NCBI GenBank assembly: GCA_023430045.1
Contig: JAEZCF010000143.1
Span: 1 to 42,122 of the forward strand
Direction of reading: 5' to 3'
Length of the DNA stretch: 42,122 bases
Origin: Pseudomonadota bacterium
GTDB taxonomy: Bacteria; Pseudomonadota; Gammaproteobacteria; Xanthomonadales; Xanthomonadaceae
In this document: positions 31,273-40,222 of the stretch, one piece after another
How the letters are laid out: every line of letters begins with the position of its first letter
Position numbering within the stretch: the first letter of the stretch is position 1
Notes under the pieces: model-generated
Databases searched by the model: none
What the model was told of the DNA's origin: nothing
The model's input: only the letters and a program-made list of their open reading frames with translations
Position numbers and translations under genes: made by a program

Positions 31273-32682
31273 TCAGGCGGAAAGATCCTTGATGGCCTGC
31301 ACCATCTGCGTCAGCACGGCCTGCGCATCGCCATAGACCATGTCGCAGTTGTCGCGGTAGAACAGCAGGTTCTCCACGCCGGCATAGCCCTTGCCCTGGC
31401 CGCGTTTGATGACATAGGCCTGATGCGCCTGGTCGACATCCAGGATCGGCATGCCGTAGATCGGCGAGCTCTTGTCGGTGCGCGCCGCCGGGTTGACCAC
31501 GTCGTTGGCGCCGATCACCAGCGCGACATCGGTGCTGGCGAAGCTGTCGTTGATGTCTTCCATGTCGAAGATCAGGTCATACGGCACACCCGCTTCGGCA
31601 AGCAGCACGTTCATGTGCCCGGGCATGCGACCGGCGACCGGATGGATCGCGAACTTGACATCGACATCGGCGGCCTGCAGCAGCTTGACCAGCTCATACA
31701 GCCGGGCCTGTGCCTGCGCCACCGCCAGGCCGTAGCCGGGCACGATGATCACGCTTGAGGCATAGCGCATGCTGACCGCCGCGTCGCCGGGTTCCACCGA
31801 GGTCATCCGTCCGGCCACTTCGCCGGTGCTGGCCTGCGCGCTTTCGCCGAAGTTGGAGAACAGCACGTTCGCCAGCGAACGGTTCATCGCCTTGGCCATC
31901 ATGAACGTCAACAACGTGCCGGCCGAACCCACCACCATGCCGGCGATCATCAGCGCCGGATTCTGCAGCGCGAATCCTTCAAGGGCGACGGCCAGGCCGG
32001 TGAACGCGTTGTAGAGCGAGATCACCACTGGCATGTCGGCACCGCCAATCGGCAGTGTCATCAGAATGCCGAACGCCAGCGCGGCCGCGAAGAACAGCAC
32101 CGGCCACAGGACCGGCAGCGAAGGCGAGGCCACCAGCATGACACCAAGCACGAGCGCGGCAGCGAATACCAGCCCATTGACGATGCGCTGGCCCGGGAAG
32201 CGCCATGCATTGTTGATGCGACCGTCCAGCTTGGCCCAGGCAACCACCGAGCCGGACAGCGAGATCGAGCCGATCAACGCACCCAGCACCGTCATCGCAA
32301 GGTGCAGTCCACCACCGCCGTGGCCGCTGCGCAGCAGTTCCACCGCGGCCAGCGCAGCCGCCGAACCACCGCCCATGCCGTTGTACAGAGCGACCATCTG
32401 CGGCATGCCAGTGACCGCGACCTTGCGGCCGCTGCGCCAGGCCAGGATGCCTCCCAGCGCCAGTGCCAGGATCGCCAGGCCGAGATTGGTGGGCAGGTGC
32501 GGACGTGCCGCTGCATCGACGTCGGCCAGGTAGCCGAAGCTGGCCACCACCGCCACCAGCATGCCGATACCGGCCAGCACGATGCCGCGCGTCGCGGTCA
32601 CCGGCGAGGACATCCGCTTGAGGCCAAGCACGAACAGCATCGCGGCGACGAAACCGCTCAATGCGACCAGCAGCGCAACCAT
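31273..32682 (-). CDS. pntB: NAD(P) transhydrogenase subunit beta (PntB)
   Basis: PntB is the large membrane subunit and NADP(H)-binding domain III of the proton-translocating transhydrogenase, which drives hydride from NADH to NADP+ using the proton gradient. The 469-residue protein has nine or so membrane helices in the first 270 residues (from LLVALSGFVAAMLFVLGL), then a linker. Domain III holds SVIIVPGYGLAVAQAQ (NADP loop), HPVAGRMPGHMNVLLAEA, VPYDLIFDMEDIN, ALVIGANDVVNPAA and YVIKRGQGKGYAGVENLLFY, as expected. Its start overlaps the pntAB stop by one base (TGATG), so translation is coupled. Confidence 0.97.
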   Translation of the reverse strand: MVALLVALSGFVAAMLFVLGLKRMSSPVTATRGIVLAGIGMLVAVVASFGYLADVDAAARPHLPTNLGLAILALALGGILAWRSGRKVAVTGMPQMVALYNGMGGGSAAALAAVELLRSGHGGGGLHLAMTVLGALIGSISLSGSVVAWAKLDGRINNAWRFPGQRIVNGLVFAAALVLGVMLVASPSLPVLWPVLFFAAALAFGILMTLPIGGADMPVVISLYNAFTGLAVALEGFALQNPALMIAGMVVGSAGTLLTFMMAKAMNRSLANVLFSNFGESAQASTGEVAGRMTSVEPGDAAVSMRYASSVIIVPGYGLAVAQAQARLYELVKLLQAADVDVKFAIHPVAGRMPGHMNVLLAEAGVPYDLIFDMEDINDSFASTDVALVIGANDVVNPAARTDKSSPIYGMPILDVDQAHQAYVIKRGQGKGYAGVENLLFYRDNCDMVYGDAQAVLTQMVQAIKDLSA

Positions 32683-33014
32683 CAGGCACCTTCCTTGCCG
32701 GCATCGGCGGCTTTCTTCTCGCTGGGCTTGAACATCGCCAGCATGCGTTCGGTCACGACGTAGCCGCCGGCAGCGTTGCCGGCACCCAGCGCCACGCCCA
32801 GGAAACCCACCACCTGGCCGGTCACGCTGGTGGCGTTGAACAGGGCATGCAGCGCGCCGACCACGACGATGCCGTGGATGAAGTTTGAACCGGACATCAG
32901 CGGCGTATGCAGGATGGAGGGCACCTTGCCGATCACCTCGTAACCGGTGAACGCGGCGAGCATCAGGATATACAGAGCAACCAGCCAGCTCATGGCGAGC
33001 AACGTGGACTCCAT
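32682..33014 (-). CDS. pntAB: NAD(P) transhydrogenase subunit alpha 2 (PntAB, membrane part)
   Basis: This 110-residue membrane subunit carries the transmembrane part of the alpha chain, split from the NAD-binding part as in Rhodospirillum-type enzymes. It has three predicted helices (SWLVALYILMLAAFTGYEV, FIHGIVVVGALHALFNATS, VTGQVVGFLGVALGAGNAAGG) and the conserved TPLMSGSNFIHGIV. The C-terminus is charged (FKPSEKKAADAGKEGA). The ATG follows the pntAA stop after one base, and the stop overlaps the pntB start. I placed the start at MESTLLAMSW because the open frame upstream lies inside pntAA in another frame and encodes nothing. Confidence 0.95.
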   Translation of the reverse strand: MESTLLAMSWLVALYILMLAAFTGYEVIGKVPSILHTPLMSGSNFIHGIVVVGALHALFNATSVTGQVVGFLGVALGAGNAAGGYVVTERMLAMFKPSEKKAADAGKEGA

Positions 33015-33015
33015 C

Positions 33016-34146
33016 TCAGGCCTCCTTTTCCAGCAACGCGGCGGCGGCCGCAGGAATGATGCGACCGTCGTGCGACAGCAGCGTGCCGGCCACCACCTCA
33101 TCGGCCATGTCCGGTGCCAGCGCGCCGTCCTTGACGACCAGGCCCAGCAGCGCCAGCAGGTTCCGGCAGTAGAGCTCACTGGAATGCTGCGGCAGCTGGG
33201 AAGGCACATTGAACGGCGCCAGGACAGTCGCCGGGCCGAGCTTCACCTCGCCGCCCAGCACTGCATCCTCGCAGTTGCCGCCACTGTCGGCCGCCAGATC
33301 GACGATCACCGATCCCGGCTTCATGGCTTCGATCTGCGCCCGGTCAATGAGCCGCGGCGCGCGCCGTCCAGGCACATTGGCCGTGGTGATGATGATGTCC
33401 GCCTGCTGGATGTGCCGGGTCAGCACTTCGCGGGCCTGGGCCTGTTCGGCAGTGGTCAGTTCACGCGCATAGCCACCTTCGCCCTGCGCGTCGATACCGG
33501 TATCGACGAACTTCGCGCCGACCGACTGCGCCTGTTCGCGCGTCTCCGGCCGCACGTCATAGCCTTCCGTCACCGCACCCAGCCGGCGTGCGGTGGCCAG
33601 TGCCTGCAGGCCGGCCACGCCAAGGCCCATCACCAGCACGCGGCCTGCCCGCAGCGATCCGACCGCAGTGGTCATCATCGGCAGGATGCGCGGCAGCCGC
33701 GTGGCGCCTATCAATGGGGCGACATAGCCGGCAAGCGCCGCCTGGCTGGACAATACGTCCATCGCCTGGGCGCGGCTGATGCGCGGCACCGATTCCAGTG
33801 CGAAGCAGGAAATCTTCCGGTCGCGCAGCACCGGCAGCAGTTCCGGCACCTTGTGCGGATACACCAGGCACAGCAGCCATGCGCCCGGCTTCATGGCGGC
33901 CACCACCTCCAACGCAGGCGGCTGTACCGCGAACACGATGTCGGCGGCCGCCACGAGCTGTGCGGCATCGTCCACGAACTCCACATCCGCATAGTCGCTG
34001 TCGCGGAACTCCGCGCGTTCGCCGGCGCCACGCTGGAGCGCTACGCGCAATCCCAGTTTGACGAACCGGGGCACCTGCGCCGGCACCATCGCCACCCGAC
34101 GCTCGTCGGGCGCCGTTTCTTTCAGTACTGCCAGACTGATGGGCAT
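33016..34146 (-). CDS. pntAA: NAD(P) transhydrogenase subunit alpha 1 (PntAA, NAD-binding)
   Basis: PntAA is the soluble domain I, which binds NAD(H). The 376-residue protein starts MPISLAVLKETAPDERRVAMVPAQV, the family signature. It has RAQAMDVLSSQAALAGY (Arg and Asp at the NAD site), the Rossmann motif RVLVMGLGVAGLQALATARRLGA, YDVRPETREQ, the mobile loop EGGYARELT and PGSVIVDLAADSGGNCE. A purine-rich stretch (GGAGATGGAAGG) lies just upstream of ATG 34146. It is the first gene of pntAA-pntAB-pntB and probably of a five-gene run with the aldehyde and alcohol dehydrogenases. The 253-base gap upstream separates it from the divergent response regulator. Confidence 0.97.
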   Translation of the reverse strand: MPISLAVLKETAPDERRVAMVPAQVPRFVKLGLRVALQRGAGERAEFRDSDYADVEFVDDAAQLVAAADIVFAVQPPALEVVAAMKPGAWLLCLVYPHKVPELLPVLRDRKISCFALESVPRISRAQAMDVLSSQAALAGYVAPLIGATRLPRILPMMTTAVGSLRAGRVLVMGLGVAGLQALATARRLGAVTEGYDVRPETREQAQSVGAKFVDTGIDAQGEGGYARELTTAEQAQAREVLTRHIQQADIIITTANVPGRRAPRLIDRAQIEAMKPGSVIVDLAADSGGNCEDAVLGGEVKLGPATVLAPFNVPSQLPQHSSELYCRNLLALLGLVVKDGALAPDMADEVVAGTLLSHDGRIIPAAAAALLEKEA

Positions 34147-34399
34147 CCTTCCATCTCCATGAGCAAAGGTTTCGCCTACCGGGGCAGAATGAACCCTTCA
34201 GATGGCGTCGTCATTGCGCTGGATCAAATGGGCCGTTCCACCGATCGCACGGTGGCCGCCGCCGCGCCCCGGATCGCCCATGGCGGGCGGGGCTGTCGAC
34301 CGGCGTGCCACCGGCTTGATTTCATCGGCAACTTTCCGGACGGGGAGGCTGTGGATCGCTTACATTCAACGACTGGCCCCCGCCTGTAACGCAACGGTA

Positions 34400-35098
34400 A
34401 TGACCGCTACCGAAGACCTTCTCCACGTGGTCGTGCTGGAAGACGACCAGATGCTGCGCGAGCGCGTGCTGCTGCCAAGGTTGGCGGACTATGGATTCAA
34501 ACCGGTGGGCATGGAGACGGCTGCCCAGTTGTTCGCAGCCATTGCCCTGCGGGTACCGGATATCGTGGTGCTGGATGTCGGCCTGCCGGACAGTGACGGC
34601 TACGAAGTCACCCGTCGGCTGCGCCTTCTGCATCCCGGCCTCGGCATCGTGCTGCTCACCGCACGTGGCGAAACGCCCGATCGCGTGCGCGGGCTGAGCC
34701 AGGGCGCCGATGCCTACCTGTCCAAGCCGGTGGAGATGGACCTGCTTGCCGCTACGCTGCACAGCCTGGCCCGGCGCATGCGTGGCCAGCTCCCATCGGC
34801 CGTACCCGGCTGGCACCTGGAAGCGAACGGATGGAATCTGGTGACGCCGGCCGGCGACAGCATCGCGCTGACCAAGGCCGAGAGGCGCTTCCTGGCCCGT
34901 CTCACCGCCACCGCCGGCGAGGCCGTTTCACGCGACGAACTGATGGCCGCCCTGTCCAGCAACGTCCATGATTTCGATCCGCACCGGCTGGAGACCCTGG
35001 TCTATCGGCTGCGTCGCAAGGTGGAACTGGGCAGTGGTGCGCCGCTACCGCTGGCCGCCGTGCATGGCGAGGGCTACGTGCTCACCGCCTTCGCCTGA
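34400..35098 (+). CDS. OmpR/PhoB-family response regulator
   Basis: The product is a 232-residue regulator. The receiver domain has Asp15/Asp16 in LEDDQML, the phosphorylated Asp59 in IVVLDVGLPDSDG, Thr86 in LLTARGE and Lys108 in AYLSKPVE. A C-terminal winged helix follows: LTKAERRFLARLTATAGEAVSRDELM and HRLETLVYRLRRKVE, ending GEGYVLTAFA. ATG 34400 opens the receiver domain, but no good ribosome binding site precedes it, so the exact start is uncertain. The gene converges with a histidine kinase gene and overlaps its 3' end by 54 bases, an odd layout for a cognate pair. Its DNA targets are unknown. Confidence 0.9.
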   Translation: MTATEDLLHVVVLEDDQMLRERVLLPRLADYGFKPVGMETAAQLFAAIALRVPDIVVLDVGLPDSDGYEVTRRLRLLHPGLGIVLLTARGETPDRVRGLSQGADAYLSKPVEMDLLAATLHSLARRMRGQLPSAVPGWHLEANGWNLVTPAGDSIALTKAERRFLARLTATAGEAVSRDELMAALSSNVHDFDPHRLETLVYRLRRKVELGSGAPLPLAAVHGEGYVLTAFA

Positions 35099-36457
35099 CA
35101 GCGCGGAGGTGCCGGGCGGGCTGGCTTCCCGTCGCGGCAGGCGCAGGTGCAGCGTCGTCCCTTGCCCGGGCGTGCTCTCGATATCGATGACGCCATGGGC
35201 GGTGCGCATCAGCCCATGGATGACCGCCAGGCCCAGACCGGTGCCCTGCCCGGCCGGCTTGGTGCTGAAAAAAGGCTCGAACGCCTGCGCCAGCACCTGA
35301 TCGCTCATGCCCACACCGTTGTCGCGCAGGCGCAGATCCACCGATGCCCCGTCAGCCGACAGCGATGCCGCCACTTCGAACACACCGCCATCGGGCATGG
35401 CATCGCGTGCATTGGACGCGATGTTGAGCAGCATGAGATCGAACTGGTCCCGGTCCAGGAACACCGGCAACGGCACATTGGCACAGTCCAGCTTCAGCCG
35501 TACCTGGGGGCCGAAACTCTGCCGCAGCATGGGCATGAGTTCGGTCACCGCGACCCCTGCATCGAAATGCTCCGGGCGCGATACATCCGGGCGCGCGAAG
35601 CTGAGCAGCCGCCGGGTCAGCGACATGCCACGCCGGGCGGCGGCCTCGACCCCCTCCAGCGCGAACGCCAACGCGCGCGCGTTCTCGATGCTGCTGTAGT
35701 CCGGGTCGTTAAGGCGATGACGCTCGGAGGCAAAGCCGGTCATCAGATTGAGGATGTTGTCGAAGTCGTGCGCGACGCCGCTGGCCAGCCGGCCGGTGGC
35801 CTCCAGTTTCTGCGACTGCACCAGCTGCGCCTGGGTACGCTTGCGTTCGGCAACTTCCTCCTGCAGTCGCTGCCCGCGCAGATCCGATTCAACCAGGCTG
35901 CGGCGCAGCGCGGTGATGCACAGGTCGATCACCATCGTCACCACCAGGTAGCTCATCGCGAAGGACAGCAGCAGCGACAGCACCTGGCCATGCGGCCCCA
36001 GCCGCACCGTGCCACCGGCGATTTCGTTGAACGCGCCCGCCGCCGACACCAGCAGCAGCAGGCCGAACACCGTCCACAGCGCGCGCCGCCCCAGGAACAG
36101 GCCGCTGACCACCAGGCACAGCATCTGCGTGGTCTGGTCGCGCAGCAGGCCGAAATGCCAGGTAGCCATCGCCATCGTCGCCAGCATCGAAGCGCTGAAC
36201 AGCACCACCGCGGGGCGGAACCGGCCGCGTCGTATGAGGGCAACCAGAACGAAACCGAACAGTGCCGCGCCGTTGTCGACCAGCATCACCCACAGGGTGC
36301 CGTCGCTGACCATGCTCATGGAGGAATGAAGCCACCAGTTCAAGGGCACGCTGATACCCAGGAACAGCAGCAGTGCCTGCATGGCGACGGCATTGCGGCG
36401 CTCGACCGCATCGATGATCGGCACACGTTGCAACCACTGGGAAAGGCGATCGAGCAT
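35045..36457 (-). CDS. Sensor histidine kinase with a multi-helix membrane sensor
   Basis: The product has 470 residues. Residues about 25-185 hold six predicted membrane helices with almost no periplasmic loop, so it should sense within the membrane or from the cytoplasm. A short coiled region (SLVESDLRGQRLQEEVAERKRTQ) leads to the phospho-acceptor GVAHDFDNILNLMTGF with His230. The ATPase domain shows NIASNARDAMPDGG (345 on), LRDNGVGMS and GQGTGLGLAVIHGL. The usual HDFNN motif reads HDFDN. I chose ATG 36457 because it precedes the first helix; the frame extends 34 residues upstream. The last 54 bases overlap the response regulator gene antisense. It is divergent from the adhesin gene, so that gene is a possible target of the pair. 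Confidence 0.88.
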   Translation of the reverse strand: MLDRLSQWLQRVPIIDAVERRNAVAMQALLLFLGISVPLNWWLHSSMSMVSDGTLWVMLVDNGAALFGFVLVALIRRGRFRPAVVLFSASMLATMAMATWHFGLLRDQTTQMLCLVVSGLFLGRRALWTVFGLLLLVSAAGAFNEIAGGTVRLGPHGQVLSLLLSFAMSYLVVTMVIDLCITALRRSLVESDLRGQRLQEEVAERKRTQAQLVQSQKLEATGRLASGVAHDFDNILNLMTGFASERHRLNDPDYSSIENARALAFALEGVEAAARRGMSLTRRLLSFARPDVSRPEHFDAGVAVTELMPMLRQSFGPQVRLKLDCANVPLPVFLDRDQFDLMLLNIASNARDAMPDGGVFEVAASLSADGASVDLRLRDNGVGMSDQVLAQAFEPFFSTKPAGQGTGLGLAVIHGLMRTAHGVIDIESTPGQGTTLHLRLPRREASPPGTSALSGEGGEHVALAMHGGQR

Positions 36458-36682
36458 GGCGGCTGGGCACCTGTCTGGCAAATCGGTGAGAAGTGGTGAG
36501 GTAGCGCGAATAAGTGAGCGTGACAAGTCCCGCAGGCGACGTCTAGTGTCGGTTTGCACCTTGTCGCAGCCCAGAGGGGACGCTGGCCCGACACGCTGCC
36601 TCCGTTACATCTCCCGACCGGGATCGCGCGCGATCGTCTGGCGAACGCGCCGCATCCACTGGCTTTCCGTCTCGCTTACCGG

Positions 36683-39600
36683 ATGACTTCGATGACCCGC
36701 ACGCGTACCCGCACGCTCCGTCCTTCTCCCGGCGCTTCGGCGCAGCTTGCCGATCGGCCGCTGCGGCCGATGGCACTGGCCGTGATCGCCTCCCTGGCGC
36801 TGGGCGGCGCCCCCGCATGGGCGCAGCAGGCGGTGCCCGTACAGTCACCGGCCAGCGTGGAAACCGAGGCCCCGGCCACCTCGCAGGTGGACGACCAGGA
36901 CGAGGATGAAACGAGCCCGTCGCCCTCACTGATGCTGGTGGCAGCAGCGGGTGATGGACTGTACGGCACCGTGCTGGGCGACAACGCACAGGCCAGCGGC
37001 GACTACGGCGTGGCCGCCGGTTACGGCGCCTCGGCCTCCGGCACCAGCAGCACGGTGGTAGGCGGCCAGGCCGAACAGTTCAACGTGAGCTCGCTGGTAC
37101 CGGGCCCACTGCTTGACGAGAACGGCGATCCGATCGTGGCCACCGCCTCGGCCAGCGGCGACTACGCTGCTGCGTATGGCGCAGGCAGCCAGGCCTCCGG
37201 CGATTTCAGCACCGCACTGGGCACCAATGCCTTCGCTGGCGGCGCCAACAGTACCGCCGTGGGCGCCGGCGCGAAGGCGGCCGACCGCGCAGTGGCGGTC
37301 GGCGACTATGCGGAAGCGCTTGGCGCCAACAGCGTCGCGATCGGCGGCTCGTTTCCGACCGAACTGATCCTGATCACGCCCGACGGAGACGTCGTGCTGG
37401 ATATCACCACCCCGACCACCGCCAGCGGCGACCACGCCATCGCCATCGGCTCCGGCGCCTATGCGGTGAATGACTACGGCGTCTCCCTCGGCGTCACCGC
37501 GAACTCCGGCATCCAGGCCGTCGCCATCGGCGTCGCGGCACAGGGCAGCGGCACCAATTCGGTATCGATCGGCACCCAGTCCAATTCCTGGGGAGACGAT
37601 TCGCTGTCGCTGGGAACCGCCTCGCTCGCACTCGGCGCACGCTCGATCGCACTGGGTCTGGAATCCATCGCACTCACGGACCAGTCCGTGGCGATCGGCA
37701 ACAATGCCTTCGTTGAAGGCGAACGCAGCGTAGCCATCGGCCAGGGCTCCTATGCCGGCCGGGATGACGTGGTCTCCGTCGGCGACGTCGAATACGGGAT
37801 CACCCGCCAGATCACCAACGTGGCAGCGGGCACCGAAGACAACGACGCCGTCAACGTCGCACAGCTGCAGGAAGCGACCGGATCCACACGTTTCTTCGCC
37901 GGCACCGGACGTGCCGAGGACGGCGAGAGTGCAGGCGCCTATGCCAGCGGCGAGGAAGCCACCGCAGCAGGTGAATCCGCCTCAGCGGTGGGCAGCGGCG
38001 CAGCGGCGTTCGGTGCCGGTGCCGTGGCCTACGCTGACGCCGCCACCGCCATCGGCTACAACGCCCTGGCGATCGCGGACAACGCAGTGGCCCTGGGCAC
38101 CAACGCCACCGCAGCCAACTTCCACACCATCGCAATCGGCAGCAGCAGCTACGCTGAAGGGGACCAGAGCATCGCCTTCGGTCTGGAGGCCCAGGCCTTC
38201 TCACCGGCATCGATGGCGATCGGCGCGTTCACCTATGCCGATGGCCTGTGGGCCACGGCGTTCGGCTACAACTCCACGGCCATCGGCGAGCAGGCGCATG
38301 CGCTTGGCGTTGGTGCCAAGGCGCAGGGATACAGCACCACGGCCGTGGGCGGTGTCGCCTATGCCAACGGCGACGGTGCCACCGGCGTGGGCAACAACTC
38401 CCGCGCCGACGGCCTGTACGCCACGTCGCTCGGCGCCAACAGTTTCGCAACCGGCAACCATGCCGTGGCGCTCGGCAACGGCAGCTATGCCAACCGTGAA
38501 GCCTCCATCGCCAGCGGCATGCTCGCCACCGCCGATGGCATCGGCAGCATCGCCATCGGCCAGTTCGCCAAGATCGGCGGACAGCGCCCGTCCACGCCCG
38601 ACCCGGTGGATCCGGACGACCCGGGCGAGTGCTGGATCTGCGGTCCGGCCACAGCGGCCGTCAACTGGCCCGAAGATGCGGACTACGCCATCGCCATCGG
38701 CAACACCGCCCAGGCCTTCGGCACCGGCGGCCTGGCTCTGGGCTACAGCAGCCTGAATCTGGGCGACAACAGTGTTGCGCTGGGCTCGGGCTCGCTGGCG
38801 GACCGCGACAACAGCGTGTCCATCGGCGCCGGCTCCGCGTGGACCGACCACAATGGCCTGTCCCATGAGGCGTTCAACCGCCAGCTCACCAATGTCGCGG
38901 CGGGTACGGAAGACACCGACGCGGTCAATCTTTCCCAGCTCCGCGAGGTCGAGGCGGGTCTGGGCCAGGTGGTCGGCAATGCGGTGGCCTACGACACCAG
39001 CGAACGCCAGCGCGTGACCTTCAGCGGCAGCGGCGGCACCGTGCTCGCGAACGTGGGTGACGGCCGCATCGCCGCCGGCAGCAGCGAGGCGATCACCGGT
39101 GGACAGCTGCATGCCACCCAGCAGTCGATCGCCACGCTGCTCGGCGGTGGCAGCCGCGTTGATGCGTCAGGGGCCCTTGGCGGCACGCGCTTCACCATCG
39201 GCGGCACTGCCTACGAGACGGTCGGCGGAGCCTTCAACGCCCTGGATGCGGCATTCGGCAAGCTGACCACCCGGGTGGACGCACTGGAAGGAAAGGTCGG
39301 CGACGGCCCTACCCCGGGTCTGGTGGTGGGCGGCGATACGCCCGCCACGGTGGCCGACGGTACCAACGGGGTCGCGGTCGGCGACGGCGCACACAGCGGC
39401 GGACAGAATGGCGTTGCCGTCGGTGGCAGCGCCCATGCGGCCGGCCCGAACGATACAGCCGTCGGTGGCAACGCGCGGGTGGAGGCGGACGGCAGCACGG
39501 CGGTCGGCGCCAACAGCAACATCGCGGCAGCTGCCACCAACGCGGTGGCGGTCGGCGAAAGCAGCAGCGTCAGCGCCGCCTCGGGTACCGCGCTCGGACA

Positions 39601-40162
39601 GGGTGCGTCGGTCACCGCCGACAATGCCGTCGCACTCGGCAGGGGCTCGGTGGCTGATCGCGCCGACACCGTTTCGGTGGGCTCGGCGGGCAACACGCGC
39701 CAGGTGACCCACGTCGCAGCCGGAACCCAGGCAACCGACGCCGCCAACGTCGGCCAGATGCAGGACGGCGATGCGCAGACGCTGGCTGCCGCCAATACCT
39801 ACACCAACGCCAGCGCGGCAACCACGCTGACCTCCGCCAAGGCATACACCGACACCGCCCTGTCGGCATGGGACGAAAAACTGGTCGGCTACCAGCGCGA
39901 CGTGGACCGTCGCTTCCGCGACCAGGACCGGCGCATCGACCGCATGGCGGCCATGAGCGGCGCCTACGCGGGCATGGCGATGAATACCGCAGGCCTCTCC
40001 GGCGTCAACCGCATCGGTGTCGGCGTCGGCGCGCAGGGCGGTGAAAGTGCTCTGGCGATCGGCTACCAGCGCGCCATCGGCAACCGCGCCAGCGTCTCCT
40101 TCGGCGGTGCCACCTCCGGCAGCGATACCAGCGTGACCGCAGGCGCCGGCTTCAGCTGGTAA
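36683..40162 (+). CDS. YadA-like trimeric autotransporter adhesin
   Basis: The 1159-residue protein forms a trimer on the cell surface and should bind host or abiotic surfaces. A long signal region ends near GGAPAWAQQ. The head is built of many 14-residue YadA-type repeats (SxAxGxxAxAxG pattern, for example NSTAVGAGAKAADRAVAVG). Three neck motifs (TNVAAGTEDNDAVNVAQL, TNVAAGTEDTDAVNLSQL, THVAAGTQATDAANVGQM) lie near 37820, 38890 and 39710. A short coiled stalk and a four-strand YadA anchor at the end (RFRDQDRRIDRMAAMSGAYAGMAMN to GAGFSW) complete it. A Pro/Asp-rich insert with CWIC (Cys650, Cys653) breaks the head. Starts at 36683 and 36692 are equally possible. Confidence 0.92.
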   Translation: MTSMTRTRTRTLRPSPGASAQLADRPLRPMALAVIASLALGGAPAWAQQAVPVQSPASVETEAPATSQVDDQDEDETSPSPSLMLVAAAGDGLYGTVLGDNAQASGDYGVAAGYGASASGTSSTVVGGQAEQFNVSSLVPGPLLDENGDPIVATASASGDYAAAYGAGSQASGDFSTALGTNAFAGGANSTAVGAGAKAADRAVAVGDYAEALGANSVAIGGSFPTELILITPDGDVVLDITTPTTASGDHAIAIGSGAYAVNDYGVSLGVTANSGIQAVAIGVAAQGSGTNSVSIGTQSNSWGDDSLSLGTASLALGARSIALGLESIALTDQSVAIGNNAFVEGERSVAIGQGSYAGRDDVVSVGDVEYGITRQITNVAAGTEDNDAVNVAQLQEATGSTRFFAGTGRAEDGESAGAYASGEEATAAGESASAVGSGAAAFGAGAVAYADAATAIGYNALAIADNAVALGTNATAANFHTIAIGSSSYAEGDQSIAFGLEAQAFSPASMAIGAFTYADGLWATAFGYNSTAIGEQAHALGVGAKAQGYSTTAVGGVAYANGDGATGVGNNSRADGLYATSLGANSFATGNHAVALGNGSYANREASIASGMLATADGIGSIAIGQFAKIGGQRPSTPDPVDPDDPGECWICGPATAAVNWPEDADYAIAIGNTAQAFGTGGLALGYSSLNLGDNSVALGSGSLADRDNSVSIGAGSAWTDHNGLSHEAFNRQLTNVAAGTEDTDAVNLSQLREVEAGLGQVVGNAVAYDTSERQRVTFSGSGGTVLANVGDGRIAAGSSEAITGGQLHATQQSIATLLGGGSRVDASGALGGTRFTIGGTAYETVGGAFNALDAAFGKLTTRVDALEGKVGDGPTPGLVVGGDTPATVADGTNGVAVGDGAHSGGQNGVAVGGSAHAAGPNDTAVGGNARVEADGSTAVGANSNIAAAATNAVAVGESSSVSAASGTALGQGASVTADNAVALGRGSVADRADTVSVGSAGNTRQVTHVAAGTQATDAANVGQMQDGDAQTLAAANTYTNASAATTLTSAKAYTDTALSAWDEKLVGYQRDVDRRFRDQDRRIDRMAAMSGAYAGMAMNTAGLSGVNRIGVGVGAQGGESALAIGYQRAIGNRASVSFGGATSGSDTSVTAGAGFSW

Positions 40163-40170
40163 GTCCCCCC

Positions 40171-40199
40171 GCCATGGCCGCGCTGCTGCCGGCCATGGC
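40171..40199 (+). terminator. Inverted repeat between the adhesin and protease genes
   Basis: GCCATGGCC (40171-40179) pairs perfectly with GGCCATGGC (40191-40199) across an 11-base loop. It starts eight bases past the adhesin stop and is followed by CTCTCCCTT, a weak pyrimidine tract. It may end adhesin transcription before the protease gene 23 bases later, or protect the 3' end if the two are co-transcribed. Confidence 0.5.
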
Positions 40200-40222
40200 T
40201 CTCTCCCTTCCGAGATCCCGAG

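Noticed and set aside
29724..31292. 522-codon plus-strand frame over the aldehyde dehydrogenase gene
   Set aside because: Opposite a full-length aldehyde dehydrogenase with catalytic Cys and Glu; no family features.
32947..34389. 480-codon plus-strand frame over pntAA
   Set aside because: Antisense to a complete transhydrogenase subunit and without motifs.
35147..36499. 450-codon plus-strand frame over the histidine kinase gene
   Set aside because: Gln/Arg/His-rich antisense frame; the minus-strand product has all kinase boxes.
36950..39760. CRISPR-like or satellite DNA repeats
   Set aside because: The repetition is at protein level (14-residue adhesin head repeats) with degenerate DNA; no constant repeat and spacer structure exists.
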